Source: a virus
DNA: 64,000 nucleotides
Reading direction: 5' to 3' (one strand)
Virus record (IMG/VR): IMGVR_UViG_3300022908_000003
Coordinates: 1 to 64,000 of that record
In this document: piece by piece, positions 32,206-41,644 of the stretch
Position numbering within the stretch: position 1 is the first letter of the stretch
Layout of the letters: each line of letters starts with the position of its first letter
Program-made: the position numbers and the translations under genes
The notes under the pieces: model-generated
Databases searched by the model: none
Seen by the model: the letters and a program-made list of their open reading frames with translations, nothing else
What the model was told of the DNA's origin: nothing

Positions 32206-35200
32206 TTACCTCTTCCGTCTGATACCAAAGTTTTTAGCAATCTGCTGTCCTTGTGTTACTTTAGAAGATCTCATACCTCTTACATCAGGAGTGTTTACTA
32301 TCTGAGTAAATTTAACATTAGTTACATGTTGAATTGGGGTTTCCTCGCCTTCTCTGGTAGAAGATTTCCCGTAGCCCATTTTGCTTAGTGGAGTTACTGT
32401 ACCTGGTCTATCTGGAACTAGGAACTCAGGTTCGCCTCTTTCTCCTACAATAATTGGAGTAAGACCTGAATAATGCCCTCCATCGCCAAAGGTAGGAATA
32501 GGCCCATCAAATCCTGCTCCGAAAGGATCTCCATTAGATAATGGGCTTGCACTTCCTCCACTACCCCCCATTATCCCGCCAATTAATCCCCCTAACCAGG
32601 ACATACCGCCAGAGAAACCGGAACCACTGCCAATTTGTCTAGTTAGATATTGCATTAACTGTGACTGTAAATAATCTTGAGCCATCTTTGCAATAGTCTG
32701 TTTGAAGTTATTTGCAATTGTTCCGAATAACCTTCCAAATACATTTTGCAGATTATTCCCCATTCCATGTAGTTTGTCGTTAGTAATGTCTATCTGGTGT
32801 TGTATGTCTTTTATTCGTTGAGTGTAAGGATCTTGACCTGAAGCACCTTGACCATACTTATATCTATAAGATGCCTCTCCCATTTGTGCTTGTTCTAGTT
32901 GTTGTTTTAGATTATAAAGGTCTGTTTGGGCTTGTCCTTTAGCTTGTGGGTTAGGATTAAATGCATTAGTTATTCCCTCCATTATTCCACTACTAGTTCC
33001 TTGAGCTAGTCCTTGAAACATTTTTGCAAGTTCTAAGGTTGTGTTTGCCCTATCTATATTTTTCTTCCAGAAATCTTCCATGGTTTTTTCATCCATGTCA
33101 GTAGGAAGAATATAGTCCATAATGCGATTGCCATCTTTATCAAGAGTTACTTTTAGCTCTCTAAATCCGTTTAACCATTGATGGAAAGGATCTGTAGACC
33201 TTGCATCTAATAGTTGTTTCTGCATTCCATTGACATTAGAAATTAAAGCATCTTTAGCTCTTAGCGCATCTGCTTTATTTATAGAAGAAACTATGGAATT
33301 CTCATAATCCTTAATCATGAGATCTCCTTCAGTTCCCCAATACCTTCTAACGTTAGTTATTGCAGTCTTATTCTTTGTTTCCCATTCGAATACTGCATTT
33401 TCCGTGTCAGTATAAAGACCTGATAGAGAATGCTCAATACCTGATAGCTGTTCAGTTATGTCTCTTGTCTGAGATTGCATAAAGTCTTTACCAACTGCTT
33501 TGGCTTCATCAAGACCTTGCTTTCTAACTTTATTCTGTGTATCTACAAACTTAACAAAATCTCCAATATTATTGTAGTCAGAGCCAAATAGCTTTGCTAT
33601 CTGATCATTGTTAGTTTTATTCCATTGGTCTACGGCTGATTGACCCGCGTTGGAATTCTCTGGTGAGAATTTCCTATTCATTTTTTCTTGTAACTGCTTA
33701 CTTTGAAGGTCAATATTTCTATTTTGCTCATCAAGCCAATTTCTTGTATTATTTTGATCTGAAATATTACCAGAAGCTATTATTTGATCAAATGATGATT
33801 TGTACTGAGGATCATTTCTTGATATATGAAGTTTATTTATCAAGGCTTCTATTGCAATACGTGCGGCATCAGCTTGAGTTTTTACAGGAGCAAGGCTTTC
33901 GGATGCTTTTGTAGCCCATGAATTAGTTAGAGAATTTAGTTCCTCTAATGCCATGGTTTGCCGTGTAGCTTCTATTCTTGCAGATCTTTCGGCTTCTGTT
34001 AGAAGATCCCAGGTATCCGCACCTCCAGCAGCTTGTACAGCCGCTCTTGCTACTTCGTCTCCTGCATTCTTCTGAGCAAATGCAAGATCATGCATTGCCT
34101 TAGTATTTGCAATAACTTCTTTACGTCGATCAACAGAAGCCATTTTAGAAAGCATGTCTTGCTTTTGGCTATCAGACATTTCTTTCCATTCAGACAAACC
34201 TCCTTGAAGTTGCCCTATAGCTTGTCTTTTTAGTAAAGGAAGTGCAGAAATGTCATTTTCATCATTAAGCTTCTTGATAGATAATGCAACTCTATGAGCA
34301 CTTTCGGCAAGATCAGCTTGTTTAGCTTTATCTAGAAGAATATTCTTCTGCGAATTGCTAATTCCGTATAAGTCGCCACCTTCTTGTAGTTTTGCTAGTT
34401 CCTGATTTAAATGTACATGTCTTGTTTCAGTATCTACTTCTACGTTCTTTAGAAATATTACTTTATTAAGACCTTGTACTTCATTATCATATCTTTTTAC
34501 TAAAGCTTTTGCAGCGGCTTCAGCTGCTTTTTCTGCTTTCTTCTTTGCGTCGGCTTCTGCTTTAAGCTTATCTAACATGGCTTGATCTATGCCATGTGTT
34601 GTAGGCGGCATATTTGGAATTGCGCCGTCTCCATAAAGCTTTGCTTTAGCATAATCAGGATCAAAGTAACTCTGGAAATTATTTAATCCAAAGTGGTTAG
34701 TACCATACTGATCAAACCTATCTCCTTCTCTTCCTATCTCTGCTACATGCCCATAACTCTCATACTTACCTGTTTTCTTGTTATACTCATGCATTGCCAT
34801 AGTATGAGAAAACAAAGCATCACCAGGTTTTAGTACAGTTTGTCCTGGTATAAAAGGCTGTAGAACTCCAGCAGCTTGCATTGCTTTTTCTGTAGCAAAT
34901 GCAGAACCTTTGAATAAGTGATCAAAGATATGAGTACTTTCTTGTACCGTTACTCTGAATAACTCTTGGCAATGATGGTGATAATCTAGTGCTGTTTTAT
35001 CCATCTGCTTTCTTGCAGCAGTTGCAGCAATAGCACCTCCTAGATCCCCAGGAGTTGTTACATTTACTGTACCCGAACCAGCTTGATTATTTGAAGTAAG
35101 AGCATGTAAATTAGACGCTTGTTTAGCATAATCTGATTTCAGTTTATGCAGATCGAATATAGCTTGATCTAGATTTTTCTGTACTTCTGCTCTATTAGTA

Positions 35201-37902
35201 TCATCTGGAAGTCCTTTAGCTCTTAGGTTATCTGATTGAGTAAGCTGTTGATAGTAAGTTTGCTTTGCAGTTTCTCTGCCGGAGATGGTTTGGGCAATTT
35301 TGCCCATCTCAACTTCTATAGCTCCGCGAGTACTCTGCGCAGAAACTTCTTTCTGCATATTAACAAAGTTCTGTGCAGACTTTGCAGCTTGATCCTGAGC
35401 CGTCACCATTTCATCATAGCTATCTTTTAGCTTAGATAATTCGTATATTAAGCCCACAACAGCTAATGCCACAAGAGCTATAGGCCCGGCAGTTGCGCCA
35501 AGTGTTGCTAATCTTGCACCCCAAGTTAATGAAGCACCTGTAGAAGCTACCTGTGCTCCAGTTAAGGTAGTAATTCCTGTAGCAAGCTTTTTTACAATTT
35601 CTGTAGTGATAAGTAAACCGGCTCTAAGATCAATTGGAACCTTTAATCCAATAAGAATACCAGTTAGCTTATTTAGGATAGTTAAACCCCCAAGTACAGA
35701 AATCATATTCTGTATAGGTAGTGGCAATTTTTGGAATAAATCCATAAGGTTAGCAATGTATTTTGAAAAAGCTTCAATGCGAGGTAGCCAAGTCTCAAAT
35801 ACCTTTAATGCTCTTTCACCTACGGGTAGGAAATCCGCCTCTATACTGTTTACTAACCTTGCAAGTTGATTTTGAAAAGTCTTAGATTGCCTTTCAAATC
35901 CAATATCTACAGGATTTGCTACTTGCCCTTGTCTCATTTGCTCCAGGAAACGATAAGTGCTTGTATAGTCATCGGCACCTTTGTTCATAAGAACTGTAGC
36001 ACCGAGACCGCCTCTCTGAGCCTGGAGAAGTTTATTTATTGTATCAGTGTTACCACCTGAAACTGCTTTAATATCTCTAAGTACATTGTACAAGCCTCTT
36101 GCTGCAAGTCCTGCACCAGAGAAATCTTTTATTAGATCAATTCCCATTGATTTAGCAATAGGTTGAAGTAATGCAAGTTCTTTTCTAACTTCAGGAATAG
36201 GGTTTGCGATATGTGTAAGAATGCCACGAATTTGGGTGTCTGATTGCCCAATACTAAATCTTTGCTGTGTTAGTGCAGATAGTGCAGCTTGTACATCAGT
36301 TAATTTTACTCCATAAGCAGCAGCGGCCGCAGTTGCTTGACCTGTGCCAAGTACCCACTGTTCCATTTTAGCATTGCCACGTGCAGCAGCTTGATCAAGA
36401 ACACCCATTGTTGCATGGGCTTCTTCGCCTTTTAGATGGAAGACGTGCATGGTAGAAGCTAGTGCATTTGCTGTACTATCTACTTTAGATTGAGTTGAGA
36501 CAGCTTCTTTAGCAGCATCATTAAGTACATTGTATGTAAAAGCTGCTTGCTCATTTGCTGAAGCAGTTCTATCAATGTGGTTTCGAATACGCATATAGCC
36601 ATTTGATATATCATCAAAAACTGCACCAGTATCTTTACCAACTTTAATAGTCTGCTTTCTCATATCTTCAAGAGCAGCATCGGTCATTACTGCATTATTT
36701 GCAACAGCTGCGGTATTTGCCTGGAAGTGGCTAAATAAACCTGCTGAACCTGCTTCTATTGCAGTTACTACAGCAGCACCAGTACCTCCCATTCCTGCAA
36801 CTGCTCCAAGTGCAGAGAGTTGAGATCCTCTTGCTACCTGTGCAGCTTTTTCAGCTTCTACTCTTTGAGCCATTGCAGCAGCAGAAGTAGCTTGCGCTTC
36901 TTTCGCAGCAGCTACAATTAATGCATCAGCTTCTTTTTCAGATTGTACCCTAATTCTTGCAGTTTCTACAGCTTGTGCTCTTGCTTGACTATTAAATAAG
37001 GCATCGGCTTCTGCTCTCTCAGCATCTATAGTTCTTTCTACTTGTAGAAGTTCTGATGCAGCAGCTTTCCATTCAGAGCTATAAGCTTCATACTGAGTTA
37101 GTCTTTTCCTCAGATAAGCCATGTAAAGTTCTTGACTAATTAAGCCTTGATCGTATTCAAAACGAACTGTATTAAATATAGCAGCTTGCTTTTCTTTTTC
37201 TGCTGTGGTTCTTGCTTCTACTTCTGCCCTTGTTAATTGGATTATTTTCTCTGAAGCAGCTTGTTGCTGTTGCGCACTAGCTTGCGGAGAAGTTATAGTC
37301 TTCATAGCATTCTGCATTTGAAGATCTCTTATAACTTGTCCTGCATTTGCTCCGGCGGCTATTCTTCCAGCAGCAGCTAAATTTAATGCGGTTTGCTGCG
37401 TTGCAACTGCTGCGGCTCTAGCTGAAGTAATTTCAGCATTGGCCTTTTGTTCCGCGGAAATCCGTTCTCTCTGGTAAACATTCCATCTAGCTGAAGCATC
37501 TCTTATTAAAGCTTTATCATTTGCGTCTATCTCCGCTTGTAGAGACTTCTCAAGAGATGCTAACTCCGTTGCAGCTGCTTTCCACTCTGCTGTATATGAA
37601 GCGTAGGAAGACATTCTAGACTTCAAGAAAGCTTTATAATCTGCTGCGCTAGTTTGACCTGTCTTGTATTCGAATTTTGCTAAATTTGCTGCACCTCTTT
37701 CGAGTTCCTTATAGGTAGCTTCTAGCTTTTTACCCCCATTGGCAGTTCTAGTAAAGCTTTCTTCTATAGTTTTTGCAGCTTTATCAGCAGTGTTTGCAGT
37801 TTCGTTAATCCGTTGTTCAGCGCGAGATAGACGGCTTTCAAGTGCAGCCGTATCCGCGCTTATGACTGCCTTTAGTTGAGCAATTGTAACTTGATCTGCC
37901 AT
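32206..37902 (-). CDS. Tape measure protein with embedded peptidase-like domain
   Basis: 1898 aa. The N-terminal 340 residues are coiled coil with two similar units (FEYKTGQTSAADYKAFL / FEYDQGLISQELYMAYL). A TP901-type core lies at about 390-700 (MTDAALEDMRKQTIKVGKDT, YGVKLTDVQAALSAL). Hydrophobic segments follow at about 720-830. At about 970-1080, HCQELFRVTVQ, LKPGDALFSHT and YGHVAEIG resemble a CHAP/NlpC fold with Cys and His. The C-terminus has a Gly-rich stretch and GERGEPEFLVP. It sets tail length and may help in cell-wall passage. Confidence 0.9.
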   Translation of the reverse strand: MADQVTIAQLKAVISADTAALESRLSRAEQRINETANTADKAAKTIEESFTRTANGGKKLEATYKELERGAANLAKFEYKTGQTSAADYKAFLKSRMSSYASYTAEWKAAATELASLEKSLQAEIDANDKALIRDASARWNVYQRERISAEQKANAEITSARAAAVATQQTALNLAAAGRIAAGANAGQVIRDLQMQNAMKTITSPQASAQQQQAASEKIIQLTRAEVEARTTAEKEKQAAIFNTVRFEYDQGLISQELYMAYLRKRLTQYEAYSSEWKAAASELLQVERTIDAERAEADALFNSQARAQAVETARIRVQSEKEADALIVAAAKEAQATSAAAMAQRVEAEKAAQVARGSQLSALGAVAGMGGTGAAVVTAIEAGSAGLFSHFQANTAAVANNAVMTDAALEDMRKQTIKVGKDTGAVFDDISNGYMRIRNHIDRTASANEQAAFTYNVLNDAAKEAVSTQSKVDSTANALASTMHVFHLKGEEAHATMGVLDQAAARGNAKMEQWVLGTGQATAAAAAYGVKLTDVQAALSALTQQRFSIGQSDTQIRGILTHIANPIPEVRKELALLQPIAKSMGIDLIKDFSGAGLAARGLYNVLRDIKAVSGGNTDTINKLLQAQRGGLGATVLMNKGADDYTSTYRFLEQMRQGQVANPVDIGFERQSKTFQNQLARLVNSIEADFLPVGERALKVFETWLPRIEAFSKYIANLMDLFQKLPLPIQNMISVLGGLTILNKLTGILIGLKVPIDLRAGLLITTEIVKKLATGITTLTGAQVASTGASLTWGARLATLGATAGPIALVALAVVGLIYELSKLKDSYDEMVTAQDQAAKSAQNFVNMQKEVSAQSTRGAIEVEMGKIAQTISGRETAKQTYYQQLTQSDNLRAKGLPDDTNRAEVQKNLDQAIFDLHKLKSDYAKQASNLHALTSNNQAGSGTVNVTTPGDLGGAIAATAARKQMDKTALDYHHHCQELFRVTVQESTHIFDHLFKGSAFATEKAMQAAGVLQPFIPGQTVLKPGDALFSHTMAMHEYNKKTGKYESYGHVAEIGREGDRFDQYGTNHFGLNNFQSYFDPDYAKAKLYGDGAIPNMPPTTHGIDQAMLDKLKAEADAKKKAEKAAEAAAKALVKRYDNEVQGLNKVIFLKNVEVDTETRHVHLNQELAKLQEGGDLYGISNSQKNILLDKAKQADLAESAHRVALSIKKLNDENDISALPLLKRQAIGQLQGGLSEWKEMSDSQKQDMLSKMASVDRRKEVIANTKAMHDLAFAQKNAGDEVARAAVQAAGGADTWDLLTEAERSARIEATRQTMALEELNSLTNSWATKASESLAPVKTQADAARIAIEALINKLHISRNDPQYKSSFDQIIASGNISDQNNTRNWLDEQNRNIDLQSKQLQEKMNRKFSPENSNAGQSAVDQWNKTNNDQIAKLFGSDYNNIGDFVKFVDTQNKVRKQGLDEAKAVGKDFMQSQTRDITEQLSGIEHSLSGLYTDTENAVFEWETKNKTAITNVRRYWGTEGDLMIKDYENSIVSSINKADALRAKDALISNVNGMQKQLLDARSTDPFHQWLNGFRELKVTLDKDGNRIMDYILPTDMDEKTMEDFWKKNIDRANTTLELAKMFQGLAQGTSSGIMEGITNAFNPNPQAKGQAQTDLYNLKQQLEQAQMGEASYRYKYGQGASGQDPYTQRIKDIQHQIDITNDKLHGMGNNLQNVFGRLFGTIANNFKQTIAKMAQDYLQSQLMQYLTRQIGSGSGFSGGMSWLGGLIGGIMGGSGGSASPLSNGDPFGAGFDGPIPTFGDGGHYSGLTPIIVGERGEPEFLVPDRPGTVTPLSKMGYGKSSTREGEETPIQHVTNVKFTQIVNTPDVRGMRSSKVTQGQQIAKNFGIRRKR
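32338..32365 (-). repeat. Dispersed 26-bp element
   Basis: Gene-strand copy giving SSTREGEETP near the tape measure C-terminus. Confidence 0.75.
32606..32626 (+). repeat. Dispersed 26-bp element, reverse, short
   Basis: GCCAGAGAAACCGGAACC on the plus strand. Its complement encodes SGSGFSGG in the Gly-rich part of the tape measure. Confidence 0.45.
33647..33674 (-). repeat. Dispersed 26-bp element, weak copy
   Basis: Gene-strand copy giving FSPENSN. Only the ACCAGAGAA half is kept. Confidence 0.4.
37457..37480 (-). repeat. Dispersed 26-bp element
   Basis: Gene-strand copy read as VYQRERIS, the third frame, in the coiled-coil start of the tape measure. Confidence 0.65.
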
Positions 37903-37919
37903 ACCGTCTATCTCCGTCT

Positions 37920-38605
37920 CTAATCTTCGTAGTTTCTACGTTGTTTCTTTGGTTTTGATAAGTGCTTTTGTACTAGGTTGTCTGCCTTCTCGTATACTAT
38001 TGCCCATTCTCTCCATGATAAAGCTTCAGGTTCCTTTAGTAATTCAAAGACAGAACAATTTAATATCTTAGCCGCTCTTATTGTACGGTACTGGTGCGGG
38101 AGACTACCGTTAGATCCTCCACTAATGAAGAATTGGGCAATTTCCCGCTCAATGCCTTTGGGGGGTTCTTATGCTCATATACAGCAGAAATTACAGCATA
38201 AATGATTTCAGCTTGTACGTCGGCTTTCTTTACTCCTTCAGGAGTTAGAGGGATTGGGTCTCCATCATCATCACAAAGATCCCACTTAGCAACAAGCTTG
38301 CACATATTTTCTATAGAAGCTGCAAGAGGGCGACCAGAGAAAGTATCACTATTTCTAAGATCAATAGACGCCTCTTCAAATCCAGGCGTCATATGATATT
38401 TTCTGTAATAGACTTCCTCAAGGAATGGTTCATCTTCTCGCTTTGGTCTGCTTGCCGTTGATCCATCTACTAGTTCAAACTCTTCCATGATGATAGACCC
38501 ATCTAGATTTCGTTCATCACTATCTAGATAAACTTTAATAGGGCCAACAAGCTTATCTCTTAGATCTTTTGTACTTGCTTTCTTCTTTTTGGTCGTGGCT
38601 GCCAT
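37920..38605 (-). CDS. Tail assembly chaperone, frameshift product (GT)
   Basis: 228 aa if ribosomes slip -1 on C CCC CCA at 38165-38159. The first 147 or so residues are shared with the G protein. The shifted frame continues as KGIEREIAQFFISGG, RTIRAAKILNCSVFELL, WAIVYEKADNLVQK and ends at 37920, 18 nt before the tape measure ATG. This is the classic G/GT layout of long-tailed phages. The extension recruits the tape measure and tail tube during assembly. Confidence 0.8.
38078..38605 (-). CDS. Tail assembly chaperone, short product (G)
   Basis: 175 aa. A basic N-terminus (MAATTKKKKASTKDLRDKL) is followed by a beta/alpha middle and a helix (ADVQAEIIYAVISAVYEH) just before the slippery run. 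AAAGGAG lies 11 nt before the ATG. By analogy with lambda gpG it coats the tape measure during tail assembly. Confidence 0.75.
   Translation of the reverse strand: MAATTKKKKASTKDLRDKLVGPIKVYLDSDERNLDGSIIMEEFELVDGSTASRPKREDEPFLEEVYYRKYHMTPGFEEASIDLRNSDTFSGRPLAASIENMCKLVAKWDLCDDDGDPIPLTPEGVKKADVQAEIIYAVISAVYEHKNPPKALSGKLPNSSLVEDLTVVSRTSTVQ
38159..38165 (-). promoter_or_regulatory. -1 ribosomal slippery site
   Basis: Minus-strand heptamer C CCC CCA followed by AAGG. The zero frame reads AAC CCC CCA AAG and the -1 frame CCC CCC AAA GGC, so P- and A-site tRNAs can re-pair at all but one position. Confidence 0.85.
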
Positions 38606-38639
38606 TGTTCTAGTCTCCTTTACTGACTATTGTTTTACT

Positions 38640-38668
38640 GGTTTTCCGTCTTCTCTGGTAGAAGATTT
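38640..38668 (-). repeat. Dispersed 26-bp element, intergenic
   Basis: A strong copy covering the stop of the tail tube gene and the leader of the chaperone gene, 34 nt before its ATG. Confidence 0.8.
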
Positions 38669-41117
38669 ATAGAGCAGCTTGTGCAGTAATTGTTTCCATT
38701 ACTAAGTCGCCGTTTGTTTCTTCATCAGCAGCATAGAAATCATACATTCCTGCATAGAGATCATCGTCGTCTGTTAGATCCTGGTTTGATACATAACAGG
38801 CTAATGTAGTTTTGAAGGAATTATAGTAAGTGATCATTGTCACTGTTTCAATAGAGGAACCGGTTGCTACAAACTGTAAGTATCCTAGTGTAGACTGCTC
38901 CAGTGAAGCTAGGAACTTATCACTTTCAGAACCTACAGCTACAGTAATCTTTCCTCCGATATCTGCTTTCTTTTCTAGAATACCTCCTATTGTAGTATCT
39001 GCACTATTAATGAATAGCTTTGACTTGTACTTACCCTTTACCGAGAACTCAAGTGCTCTTGCTTGAAGGAGCTTACTTGTGCCTAGATCGCTAAATAGCG
39101 TGTTAGAGTAGAATATGTCAAAGTCTGTCATATTCATCAAGTTAGCTGGAACCAATGTGGGAGATGCAGTCAATGTAATAGGGTAATCAGGATATGCCCC
39201 AAAACCATTTATTGTATAGTCTGCTGTATTCTCATTGATAGTAATAGTCATATCGGTTGCAGTACCGAATGCCATTCTATCATTAGACCCCTGATTGTTA
39301 CCATACTCAAATGTCATTGTCTGCGGAGTGTCTACATTTCTGCTGTTCATCTTGTAGACACGTTTCTTTGAAAGCGTTCCAGGAGTTGTTAGTACTGGAG
39401 TAGCTGTGATAAGCATTGCAGCCCAATAAGGCATTACAGAATACCCAAGCTGTCCTGAAATGCTCCACTCAGCCCATCGCTTACCTCTTTGCTGCCCTAT
39501 TGCAGATTTTGTGCCATCATCCTGCGCAGTCTTTACGTTGTTCTGTCTCTTCGGAGGTGTAAAGGTTCCGTTTTTAATCCACTTATCGGATGCTACAACG
39601 GTACCCTGGGTAGAAGTGTCTTCAAGTCCAAATTGAAAACCTCTAAGTGTCTTTGATTTAAGCATTGTATTTCCATTCCTCAATATTATCGCAGAAACTA
39701 TGTTAGAAGCTGCGCCTTCTACCGTGCCATTGAAACCAGATACATAGTATTTGTATAGAGCATTAAATTCTATATTCTTATCTGTGTACGTTTCCGTATT
39801 CCACGGAACTGGATTTTTATTGATCTTATAAAAAACTCCAGGATTAATTGGATTTTTCTTATTCATCGAAAGGTAATGGTCAATTACTTCATCTTCGGAA
39901 AGCAATCGACCATACCAAGCAAAGTTTGATAAAAAGCCTGTGAAATATCCCGCACTATATCCAAGTAACGATTGCCCTATGTATATTCCTGGATTTTCTG
40001 CAAAGTCTCTAATAGATCCAAAACCTACTGGAGTTGTATATGTCACCAGACCGTTACAATAAACAACTATAGTTTGTCCAACCGGATCTGAAACTATTGC
40101 AATATGGTTCCAAGTGTCAGCAACCATACCTGTTACAATATCATCGTATATTACTCCAAATGCAAACATTTGTAGAATAGTTGAGCCATTCATTTTAAGC
40201 CCAAACCCTACACTCTCTATGCCTGCTGCTATCAAACCTCCTGCTGTAAAAAACCCACCACCAGAGCTACCAGACGGAGTGTTAATCCAAAATTCTAAAG
40301 TTATTGCAGAGTGCGTAGGTGTAAGTCCTGTACCAGAGAAATAGGAAACCCCATCAAAATAAACAGCACTTGGTTGGTTATCCGGTCCCTTTGATCTTCT
40401 TATAGTAGATCCAGTGGATACTAGGTTTGAATTAGAAATACTGTCTTTTGCATTTCCGAATGTATCATCTAATTTCCAGTAGTTTATTAAACCAAGAGTT
40501 TCTTCTACTTCCGTAGTATATGTGACATTTTTTCTATAGATATTAAAAGAGTAATTTAGATTACTACCAGAAGTTAGAGATAGGTTAGTTGGTCTTGTTA
40601 TATTTAAATCTATAAAATCAACATTCTCTTCAGCTTCTATGTCAGGCTCGTTTGGAGTTATAAGCAGAGGAAAAAAAGCAGAAGAAGGAATTGCTTGTAC
40701 AGATCTACTAGGACTAGACCAACTTATTGTTAAACCTTCTACAGAAATATTACTACTCTGAAAATAATAAACTTCTATGTTATACTTCTTGTTTGCAGTT
40801 GCAGAAAATGTTTTACCTGCTGAGAGGAATTCATCTCCATAATCAGGGCCACCAGAAGTAAAACTATCAAATATAATTTGACCATCTATTACTAGCTTTA
40901 CACCATCATGCCCTGCAAAGTATAAATTGTAGACTTCAGTAAAAGCAAAAGTAATAGTGCCTGTCCACTTTACACTATAGCTAAAAGTAGAAAGCCCTGA
41001 ACCTACTGGATTTGTTGCAAAATCTAAGTTAAGATTTGGATCTACTCTCGATAGCACATATTGCCCATCGGCTAATGTAGTTCCATTATAGTAGTTACCT
41101 AGAAGTCCATTAGCCAA
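38667..41117 (-). CDS. Major tail tube protein fused to N-terminal PA14 and LamG domains
   Basis: 816 aa from TTG 41117. Residues 1-140 are PA14-like (LLGNYYNGTTL, WTGTITFAFTEVYNLYFAG, GVKLVIDGQIIFD). Residues about 205-430 are LamG-like (LINYWKLDDTFGNAKDS, ITLEFWINTPSG, WNHIAIVSDP). Residues 485-816 look like a tube protein (ASDKWIKNGTFTPPKRQNN, AEWSISGQLGYSVMPYWAAML). An ATG at 39665 with GAGGA 11 nt upstream could give the 332-aa tube part alone. Position before the chaperones confirms the tube role. PA14 and LamG bind glycans. Confidence 0.75.
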   Translation of the reverse strand: MANGLLGNYYNGTTLADGQYVLSRVDPNLNLDFATNPVGSGLSTFSYSVKWTGTITFAFTEVYNLYFAGHDGVKLVIDGQIIFDSFTSGGPDYGDEFLSAGKTFSATANKKYNIEVYYFQSSNISVEGLTISWSSPSRSVQAIPSSAFFPLLITPNEPDIEAEENVDFIDLNITRPTNLSLTSGSNLNYSFNIYRKNVTYTTEVEETLGLINYWKLDDTFGNAKDSISNSNLVSTGSTIRRSKGPDNQPSAVYFDGVSYFSGTGLTPTHSAITLEFWINTPSGSSGGGFFTAGGLIAAGIESVGFGLKMNGSTILQMFAFGVIYDDIVTGMVADTWNHIAIVSDPVGQTIVVYCNGLVTYTTPVGFGSIRDFAENPGIYIGQSLLGYSAGYFTGFLSNFAWYGRLLSEDEVIDHYLSMNKKNPINPGVFYKINKNPVPWNTETYTDKNIEFNALYKYYVSGFNGTVEGAASNIVSAIILRNGNTMLKSKTLRGFQFGLEDTSTQGTVVASDKWIKNGTFTPPKRQNNVKTAQDDGTKSAIGQQRGKRWAEWSISGQLGYSVMPYWAAMLITATPVLTTPGTLSKKRVYKMNSRNVDTPQTMTFEYGNNQGSNDRMAFGTATDMTITINENTADYTINGFGAYPDYPITLTASPTLVPANLMNMTDFDIFYSNTLFSDLGTSKLLQARALEFSVKGKYKSKLFINSADTTIGGILEKKADIGGKITVAVGSESDKFLASLEQSTLGYLQFVATGSSIETVTMITYYNSFKTTLACYVSNQDLTDDDDLYAGMYDFYAADEETNGDLVMETITAQAAL
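40330..40353 (+). repeat. Dispersed 26-bp element, reverse
   Basis: ACCAGAGAAATAGGAAACCC on the plus strand. Its complement encodes YFSGTG in the LamG domain. Confidence 0.5.
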
Positions 41118-41122
41118 AATGG

Positions 41123-41150
41123 GGTTCCCCGTTCTCTCTGGTAGAAGAAT
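41123..41150 (-). repeat. Dispersed 26-bp element, intergenic
   Basis: Near-consensus. Its GGAACC end is exactly 5 nt before the TTG start of the tail tube gene, in place of a normal ribosome-binding site. Confidence 0.9.
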
Positions 41151-41155
41151 ACAAA

Positions 41156-41644
41156 CTATTCTTGGTAGTATTCCATTTCGTAAATACCGCCAAGATTTAT
41201 ATAGTCTGTGCCTTGTTGATTACTTGAGTATTTTATAAATCTGTTGTTTATACATGACATTATTCTTATATTTATTGTGCTATCGTCTGGATCTGTCCAC
41301 AACTCTTGACACTTAGGTCTTCCTGTATTAATATCAGTAATACCAGGCCAATGAAATGTTTCTTCAATTAAATTAGCTATAGGAGATAGTAGGGAGAAAT
41401 CTTCTCCGGCCATTACTGCTTTAATTTGTAGTAGCCATCTACCTTTCATCCTTGAACCAAAGTTACTGTTCATATTCTGTTGTGCAACAGTAACCACCAT
41501 TGCTGCTGGGGTTTGGTCTACTTTGTTACCACCTGAGATAATCTCTGAATAGAAATCAGCATTATTTATAGGCTCTTGTGACCATTTAGGATCTGTAGTA
41601 AGTTTCGTGTAGATGTATTTGGCTAACGTTGTAAGTTCGTTCAT
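41156..41644 (-). CDS. Tail terminator / completion protein candidate
   Basis: 162 aa. MNELTTLAKYIYTKLTTDPK at the start, AAMVVTVAQQNM and WLLQIKAVMAG in the middle. Size and place just before the tail tube gene fit the tail terminator (gpU-like) role. Assignment rests on position more than motif. Confidence 0.55.
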   Translation of the reverse strand: MNELTTLAKYIYTKLTTDPKWSQEPINNADFYSEIISGGNKVDQTPAAMVVTVAQQNMNSNFGSRMKGRWLLQIKAVMAGEDFSLLSPIANLIEETFHWPGITDINTGRPKCQELWTDPDDSTINIRIMSCINNRFIKYSSNQQGTDYINLGGIYEMEYYQE

